From: Hemileia vastatrix
Taxonomy: Eukaryota > Basidiomycota > Pucciniomycetes > Pucciniales > Zaghouaniaceae
NCBI GenBank assembly: GCA_030280995.1
Contig: JASXTE010000004.1
Location: 41,102,797 to 41,166,796, forward strand
Length of the DNA: 64,000 nt
Reading direction: 5' to 3'
A program made the translations under genes and the position numbers. Positions 57,280 to 64,000 of the stretch are shown here, piece by piece (the first letter of the stretch is position 1; each line of letters begins with the position of its first letter). The notes under the pieces were generated by a model. The model made no database searches. It saw only the letters and a program-made list of their open reading frames with translations, and was not told where the DNA came from.

Positions 57280-58630
57280 ATAAAAAAAATGCTAAGATTT
57301 TTTCTTTTTATACTTTTTAATAATAGAGTTGAAATGTTAGAAATCTCTTTTCCAGGTATCCATTTATCATTCTCAGATGATTTATTTTTATATCTCAATA
57401 AATATTCAATACCTTTTTCAGAGGTGATAACTCTGTCATTAAGAATTTTATCAATTTCTGCAATTTCTGTGACTTCCTGAAGATTTTTCTTGGGTCTTCC
57501 CCTTCTCTTAGGAAATAAGTCACTGTTGGAAGTATAAGGTTTAAGGAGGGAAATGGGAAAAACAGGATGTTTTCTGTCATAAGGAGAATACAATATAACT
57601 TCTACTGCATTATCTCCCACCATTCTTTTAACAACAAATGGTCCTACAAATGGATCCTTTAATTTTTTATTGCTTGTAAATTGAAGTGAACTGTAGATAT
57701 TAGTACTTCATCACCCTTTTTAAAAGTGTGCTCTTTATGGGATTTATCCCATCTCTTTTTCTCATATTCAAATGCTTTATCAATACAACTTTGGGCATGT
57801 TTTGTGCATAGTTGCTGCATTTGGAGAAAAGACTTCACACCAGGATGTAATTCCAACTTTGGTAATTTGTTATTGAGTATTTGAGCAGGAGTACTTGGAA
57901 CATAACCTAACCATAGCTCAAAAGGCTTTTTCTCAGTGACAGAATGAACAGTGCTATTATAAGCAAATTCAAGACCTGGAAGTAAGGTTACCCAGTCATG
58001 TGTAAATCTGTCATTGTCTTTATATTTTAATCCAAAGGCACAATACCTTCTAATCATATCTTCCAAGGTTTGAATCATCCTTTCAGCCAGTCCATCAGTT
58101 TGAGGATGGTGGGCAGTGGATAATTTCAACTCACAACCACATATATCCATCAAAGACATCCAAAATTCAGAAGTAAACTTTGGGTCTCTATCAGATATGA
58201 TGGCTTTTGGAAATCCAACAATATTAAACATATGTGACCACCACAAAAAGGCTAAATCTTTTGTGGAAACATCTTTGTGGGTAGGAATGAATTTACACAT
58301 TTTAGTAAATCTGTCCACTATAACCCAGGAAGAATTATAACTGTCTTTCCCTGCTACAGGAAGACCAGTGACAAAATCCATATTAATGATTTGCCAAGGA
58401 GCATCAGGTGCTTCAATATGTTGCATTAATCCTGCTCTTTTACCAGTCAATCTTTTAGATTTTTGGCAAGAATTACAAGATTCAACATATAATTTTGTGT
58501 CTTCAGACATATTAGCCCATCATGCAGTGTTTTTAATCCTGACCATAGTTTTTTCTAGATCAAAATTACCGGCTAATATGTCATCATGACATAATTTTAA
58601 AATGATTTCTTTCATTGAAGAAGAAATAAC
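57280..58630 (-). pseudogene. B integrase and chromodomain-like tail
   Basis: Minus strand. Upstream of 58510 the frame reads LCHDDILAGNFD and RIKNTA, TGA, WANM; the TGA replaces a Trp codon (AWW in A1). 58510-57659 is open: CNSCQKSKRLTGKRAG, MDFVTGLPVAGKD (D), ISDRDPKFTSEFW (D), TDGLAERMIQTLEDM (E) and FKKGDEVLISTVHFNL. A one-base shift near 57665 leads to DPFVGPFVV and 57623 down (MVGDNAVEVILYSPYDRKHPVFPISLLKPY). An AT-hook-like RRGRPKK and the chromodomain-like IEYLLRYKNKSSENDKWIPGKEIS complete it. Near-intact, but broken twice. Confidence 0.9.
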
Positions 58631-61600
58631 AATTACATTAGTAAGTTTCTCCTGTAATAAATATAACCATCATCAATTGAAAAATTTCCTTTAGTCAAAG
58701 CAGTTTGGTACTTTGGAGGGAGAGTTTTTATTAATGCTTGAATTGAAGAATTCTTTGGATCATTCAAGATAGTAACCAATTTATTCAAATCAGAATCTTT
58801 TTCATATGAATCCAGAATTAATTGCAACAATTCTTCCTCCATGTCCACAATATATATACCATAAATGTGAATGTTATCATCCTCAGGGACATAGGCAGGA
58901 TTGGAGTCATTATTAGGTAGGGGTAGTCTTGACAGCATATCAACATTGGAGTGAACATTTCCAGCTCTATGGATAATTGTCATTCTTCCCCTGTACTCTT
59001 GAACAGCCAGTTGCCACCTAAACATATGTCTATTTGGTGTCTTCAGGTTTAAGAGGGACTTCACAGCACTACAGTCAGTTACCAGTTCAAACTTCTGGTC
59101 ATCTAGGTAGTAATGAAGTTTTTCAAGAGCCCAAACAACTTCTAAGCACTCTAATTGAGTGGAACCATATTTCAATTCACTATTTCTTAAGGTTCTTGAA
59201 ATATAACAAATTACAACCTTTGAGGATTTATCATTAATAATATATTTTTGGTGAAGGGCAGCACCCAGACCAACAAAGCTAGCATCTGTGTATAGGACAA
59301 AAGGTTTGTTGAAATCTGGAAGAGCCAATATAGGGGCTGCCATTAAGCAACTTTTTAATGTATCAAAAGCTTTTTGAAAGTCATTATTCCAGAGAAAGGC
59401 AACATCTTTTCTGGTCATTTTTGTAAGAGGCAAGGCTATGACCTGATAATTTTTAATATATTGTCTATAATATCCACACATACCCAAAAAACTTTGGATT
59501 TCTCTTACAGAAGTTGGTGCTTTCACATTTTGAATGGCAGCAACTTTGTTTTGGTCTACACAAATTTGTAAGCCTGACACAACATGGCCAAGGACTTTCA
59601 AGGATTGAAAACCAAATTTACACTTTTTTAAGGACAAGGTCATATTGATTTCATCAATTATATGGAAAACTCTATTTAAGTGAATCATATGTTCATCAAA
59701 AGTTTTAGAAAAAATTATTATGTCATCAATATGAACCATGAGCCATCCTTCAATTATTTCTTGATGGAAAGTGTTATCCATTACTTTTTGAAAAACTGAA
59801 GGAGCATTTTTAGGGCCAAATGGCATCCTAACATATTTATAAATTCCCATATGAGTAGCAATTAGTAAAAAATTTTGTGAATTTTTCTCAACAGGAATTT
59901 GATGATAACCTTTATTGCCATCCAGACAACTAATAAATTTTGCACCCTGTAAGGTAGCATGAATTGAATTAATTCTGGGCAAAGGATAAATATCATCCAC
60001 AGTATAAGTGTTTAATGCTCTGTAATCTCCACATAATCTAGCCTTATTTTTTTCATAAGAAATCAAGACTGGGGATATGACACAATATTTTGGGGTGACA
60101 TCCACTTTCTCAATTATATTCATGTTTAATAAGGTAGAAATATTATCTTCAATATCCTTTCTTTTTGTTGGAGAAGAAGGATATGGTTTTTTCTTAAGAC
60201 TAGAAAGAATATCACTCAAGGTACAGGATAGAGTAATTTTTATTTCATCCTTAACAACTCCTAGGACATGAGAACCATGAGCAGAAGCCATAGGAAAAGA
60301 GGTAATTGAGGCAATTATAGAATCCTTCTGCTCACTAGTTAATTGATCACCAAAAGAAGCAGTATTTATTTCAGCTAATAAACTATCCATTTCATTTGTT
60401 GGTCTACCAGTACATTGAATTAATGAGTTACAAGACTTTAACAAATATGCAGAAGATCTTCTAGGGGAAGAAATTTTGAATTTCCTTTTGCCATTCAATC
60501 CCAATGTGAGGCAATTATTGGCAGGGTCCAATTTTACACCAAACATGGTCAGAATGTCATTACCCATAATAAACCAATTGCTCAAATTATCATTTCTCAT
60601 GACAACAAATTCACAAACAGCTCTGAAAAAAACACCATTATATTTGAAGAATACAGTGGTTTTGTATTTGCCAATGGGACAAAAAATTGAGCCATAGCCT
60701 CTCCATTTTTCACATGTCATAGGTAATAATTTATCCATATAATCTTTATCCACTGAAACCAGTGCCTTTTCAGACACCACACTTCCTCCAGCACCAGAGT
60801 CAAGAACAACCTCAACATTTTTACTATTAATGATAACTGGTGCCTTAAAAGGGGATATGGATATAGAGCTGTAAGTAATATCTTTAATGATTTCAGCATT
60901 TTCTACTGAAGATAAATCTAAATTACACTCCTCAGAAATATTGTCTAAATATTGCACATCTTGTTCCAACATTAAGACATCCTTAAGGGATTCATTTTCA
61001 TAGGAGATATTACTGTCACAGTCACTGGAAGAATCATTGAGATCAACATCAGCATCCTCAGTGTCTGCAGTTTGTTCAACAAGATGAATTTTCTTGTCAC
61101 ACACATAGCCCTTCTGCCAAGGTTTGTTACATTTAAAACAAGTATTAGTTGCATATTTTTTGGGTGCAACTGGGGCAGAGGGTTTACCAGGTTTTTCTGG
61201 AGGTCTGGTAGAGGGCTTACTCTGATCATGATAAGATTTCATAGGATAATTCTTTGGTTCATATCTATGGTTAAGTAATACTTCATTACAGATATTAATG
61301 AAAGAAGAATGTTCCTTTACATGATCAGTTCTAGCCACAATTAAATCTCTTAGAGAATTTGGTAATTTATAAAGAATTTTATCTCTCCAAATATCATAAT
61401 CCATTTTTGGATCAATAGCTCTCAGGATTTTTGTTACTTTCATAAGAAAAACAATTGGTTTATCAACAGAGGAAAAGATATATTTAGAGTTCTCATAAAA
61501 TCTCTGTTGAGCCAATCTAAATTTTGAACCACCAAACTGATTCTCAATCAAGGTTCTCCATTCATTCCATGTATAATGAATATTATCCAATAAAACAGAT

Positions 61601-61725
61601 TCATACCACATTAAGGCTACATTGGAGAATAATGAAATTAACTTAGAAACAATTTCTTTATCTGGTAGTTTATATGACTTCTTCAAATTATCAATTCTTT
61701 GGATAAAGTGTTGCCAATCAGAGAA
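58631..61725 (-). pseudogene. B gag end, zinc knuckle, protease, RT and RNase H (1017-residue open frame)
   Basis: 61686-58633 is a single open frame. Capsid end (KLISLFSNVALMWYESVLL, QFGGSKFRLAQQRFYE), nucleocapsid CFKCNKPWQKGYVC (the His is Tyr), protease VVLDSGAGGSVVS and WRGYGSIFCPIGKYKT. RT follows with GDYRALNTYTVDDIYPLPR, GNKGYHQIPVEK, RMPFGPKNAPSVFQ and the catalytic motif VHIDDIIIFSK (HIDD in place of YIDD). RNase H has VLYTDASFVGLGAALHQK, QLECLEVVWALEKLHYYL and VTDCSAVKS, then a tail with LPLPNNDSNPAYVPEDD. The frame closes after YYRRNLLM. Upstream, a one-base deletion near 61725 separates it from the gag N-terminal frame (DQYPTFDGDSS, shift, IQRIDNLKKSYKLPDKEI). Confidence 0.93.
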
Positions 61726-63443
61726 GAATCACCATCAAAGGTAGGGTATTGGTCCAGTTTAGGCCAGTTTTTATTACTGCTAGGGTGGTCAGCCTTATTG
61801 TTTGAATTATTCAAGGTAATCAATTCTTGAAGTCTTGAAAGGTGCTCAGATATTTCATTACTGACAGAGGCAGATGGCTCATTGTGAGTATCAAAATACT
61901 TTTTTTTTGAAGCACCAGACTTCACAGACAAGTTATCAACTGGTTTAATTGGGGCATTACAAGTGAGAGAAGAAACACCCTGTTCAGGCTGTTTATTTTT
62001 ATAATTAACAGAAAGTTTAGTATTATTTCTTAACTCATCACAATTGTCATCATGAATAGCTTGTAATGTAGAAACCTTTTTCTCAAGATCAGATTATTTA
62101 TTCCTTAATTCAGGGATATAAGATAGTTGATCATTAATTTTAGCAATAGATAGAACATTTCTGTCCTCTTCTACTGAGCATTTATTACTCAAATTCTGGA
62201 AATCAATTTTCAATTTTCTTAATTCACTGTGCAGAAGCTTATTGTCATTTTTCAAGGAAGTATTTTCATCCATGAGTGGCTTCATATCATTGATAAGTTT
62301 ATTAAGATGATTATTTTTATCAGAGAGTGATCTGTGATCATTTCTAATAGACTTTTGCTGAGAAAGGATGGTATTTAAAGTATCTTTCAATTTGAAATAA
62401 GCTGTGTCCTGGACAGAAGAACTCACTTTGAAGTGTAAATGTAAATTATTTAATCTATCATTCTCATGTTTTAATAAATCACTTAAAATTTTATCTTTGA
62501 TAACATTAAAATCAGGAGAACCTTTCAATATTTCTTCAGAAGTTTTCTCAAGTAAAACATAAATCTCAGGAGCAACAGAATCATTTTTGATTGCAAGAGA
62601 AGGATTAACTAAAGAAGTAGAGGTCAAATGTAATGGTTCATCAAAACAAAGTTTGCTTAGAACATCATTAGGGCTAGTAATTACAGGAAGTTGTCTTTTA
62701 ATAGGTTTAACTGTTCTTTCACCATAGTCAATAAGATTACCTGTAGAAGAATTCTTATCAGTATAAATACCAAAATGTTTATCAACCAAATCACTTACCA
62801 TGGAAGAGGAGGAAACTTCCCCTGAGCCTTCTTTCTTCTGCCTCCCTGATAAGGATGGGGCTGAGGAGATGGATGGTAGGTTTGTGTCCTGGATGGGCCA
62901 GGGTGTTGAGCTGGTTGTTGAGCATTCTGCTGGTAATGGCTCATCAAGTAATCCCATTTCCACTGTTCCACTTGTAGAGTGTTTTGATTTTGGGTGGAGG
63001 AGCTGGGGGACTGAGAAGGTTGAGCCTGAAACTGAGGCTGACTGAGAGGCAACTGAGGAGGAGCCTGGGCCTGATTTTGGTTCCTGAGTTCCTGAACTTG
63101 ATCCCACAAGGTGTCTATTTTTGCCTTGTATTTCATGTTTTCTGTCTTCAGTTCTTTGATGTGACTGGACAGATTGCTGATTTGCTGGGACAGAGGAAGT
63201 TTTTTTATTCTGAAGCCTTTTGGAAGACCTTCTTGAGGTACTGGAGTTCTTACTTCCTTCTGTTGTGCTGGGGGAAGGGGGTTTGATTTGTTTACTTCTC
63301 CTATCATTTCCACATCCTGAATTATGTGAATTTTTCTTGTTAGCATAACATTTTTTATGTGCAAATTTAGAAGAACTCACAGTATCAGCATCATAATCAA
63401 TTTCAATTTCATCCACATTCAAATTTTCCATGGTTTCACTCAA
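61683..63443 (-). pseudogene. B gag N-terminal part
   Basis: Starts MSETMENLNVDEIEIDYDAD at 63443 and is open to a TAA at 62094-62096. It resumes to 61683 with a spacer (NELRNNTKLSVNYKN), EHLSRLQELITLNN and KNWPKLDQYPTFDGDSS before the frameshift. The central part is Ser-rich and low-complexity, the distal part a coiled coil (LNKLINDMKPLMDENTSLKND). Bases 62795-63364 also code the accessory frame in another register. Confidence 0.85.
62795..63364 (-). CDS. B accessory frame (ORF0), wholly overlapping gag
   Basis: 190-codon frame, MHIKNVMLTRKIHII to LPPLPW and stop. Parts: basic N-terminus, coiled coil (LSQQISNLSSHIKELKTENMKYKAKIDTLWDQVQELRNQ), Gln/Pro-rich stretch, the motif VEQWKWDYLMSHYQQN, HPYQGGRRKKAQGK and terminal PLPW. 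A0 and A1 have the same order (KWKWDWYAQNYNN, HPYRGK, RRGRG, RPW). The Pro/Gln bias and Ser bias of the two frames go together, so one could be a shadow; conservation of the aromatic motif and the PW end between families favours this one being coding. Its stop sits in ATGGTAAGTG, where the gag frame reads MVSD. Function unknown; an RNA-binding or particle role is a guess. Confidence 0.5.
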   Translation of the reverse strand: MHIKNVMLTRKIHIIQDVEMIGEVNKSNPLPPAQQKEVRTPVPQEGLPKGFRIKKLPLSQQISNLSSHIKELKTENMKYKAKIDTLWDQVQELRNQNQAQAPPQLPLSQPQFQAQPSQSPSSSTQNQNTLQVEQWKWDYLMSHYQQNAQQPAQHPGPSRTQTYHPSPQPHPYQGGRRKKAQGKFPPLPW

Positions 63444-64000
63444 TTTAGAAGAAATGTTTTATCTGTGGGATAAAAAAAAATCAAGTGGTTAATATGAAAT
63501 CACTGATTCAAAAGGTAATTAATTATTGTTTTTTATTATACTGTTTAATTTTGAAATCACAACAATGATAATAAAAATAAAATTGATTTAATTTAATAAT
63601 TTATTATTTCAATTGATTTGGATAATAAAATTTATTTAAAATTTCAAGATCTTTAAACAATAAGGTTTATTTATTATTATTTTGAATTTATCAACAACAA
63701 ACAATTTATTATTATTAGAAAAAAAATTTTCAAAGTAATAATAGAATTATTTATTATTTTAAATCCTAAAAACAATAAAGAAAAAGTATTATTTTAAAAT
63801 AATCAAACTTTAATTTATTATGTCAAATTTATTAAAACAATAAAAATTTAAATTTAAAGATTATTATTTATGTTATAAAACAATAATCAATAATAGAATT
63901 AAATTTGGGACTAAATACACTGAGTATTATTATTGTCAACCAAAAATAATTAATAATATTTATTGGGACTAAGTATAAAATACTATTTTGGTCAACCAAT
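63444..64000 (-). other. B leader, AT-rich
   Basis: No coding signal; TTATTATT/AATAATAA steps throughout. The family-B LTR end (TCTAGACGACTGACCGACA on the minus strand) is not reached. Confidence 0.6.

Larger units (their letters stand above)
56146..64000 (-). mobile_element. Ty3/gypsy element B (family B), nearly complete, runs off the right edge
   Basis: Minus-strand element inserted in a family-A LTR (last five bases before it ATACA, the expected TSD). 3' LTR 56146-57257, polypurine tract, integrase and chromodomain-like tail, RNase H, RT, protease, gag, accessory frame, and leader from 63444; the 5' LTR is outside. Only about five coding lesions are visible, so it is the best preserved pol here. 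Confidence 0.92.

Overview
The window looks like transposon-rich, AT-rich genomic DNA of a basidiomycete, most plausibly a rust fungus (Pucciniales). The reasons are Ty3/gypsy gag-pol proteins with chromodomain-like tails, PIF/Harbinger-type elements that carry a Tet-like 2OG-Fe(II) dioxygenase and a Myb/SANT-like protein, and short GTAAGT...AG introns. The taxonomic call is inference from protein style, not from a marker gene. I see no convincing host gene, rRNA or intact tRNA. Almost everything recognisable is a mobile element or its relic, in nested layers that can be read from target-site duplications (TSDs).

Left nest (1-22094). An outer Ty3 element of family A (A0, minus strand, running off the left edge) was split in gag by a second family-A element (A1, 2299-18503, TSD GTACT). 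A1 was then hit by a Harbinger-type transposon (H1, 5284-10768) in pol and by a family-B element now reduced to a solo LTR (13482-14607, TSD CAACT) in gag.

Middle nest (about 22520-28985). A decayed Harbinger-type copy (H4) with a dioxygenase relic is split by a solo family-C LTR (22963-28375, TSD ATAAT). That LTR contains a solo family-B LTR (23255-24494) and a 3.46-kb unclassified TIR element (24635-28091, TSD TAA), and the TIR element contains a 234-bp MITE (25117-25350). An inverted Harbinger transposase relic (H3) follows at 29169-30087.

Centre right (31975-45523). A badly decayed plus-strand Ty3 chromovirus (D, about 31975-38235) holds a family-C solo LTR (36733-37511, TSD GTTAA). After 1.9 kb of plain AT-rich DNA comes a second full-length Harbinger-type element (H2, 40154-45523).

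Right part (46028-64000). A complete Ty3 chromovirus of family C (46028-54354, TSD GATTC, two 813-bp LTRs, minus strand) carries an extra antisense two-exon gene encoding a double CX2CX6C protein. A family-A LTR (54893-56145) is truncated by a nearly full-length family-B Ty3 element (56146 to beyond 64000, minus strand).

The most interesting system is the Harbinger-type element of H1 and H2. Between matching terminal inverted repeats lie a transposase, a Tet/JBP-like 2OG-Fe(II) dioxygenase and a convergent Myb/SANT plus coiled-coil gene, with a tandem repeat array between the last two. The copies are damaged in different genes: H1 has lost the transposase catalytic half but keeps an open dioxygenase, while H2 has a nearly whole transposase but has lost the iron-binding half of its dioxygenase. 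Two other unusual points are an accessory frame overlapping gag in the A and B retrotransposons, and the antisense zinc-cluster-like gene in element C.
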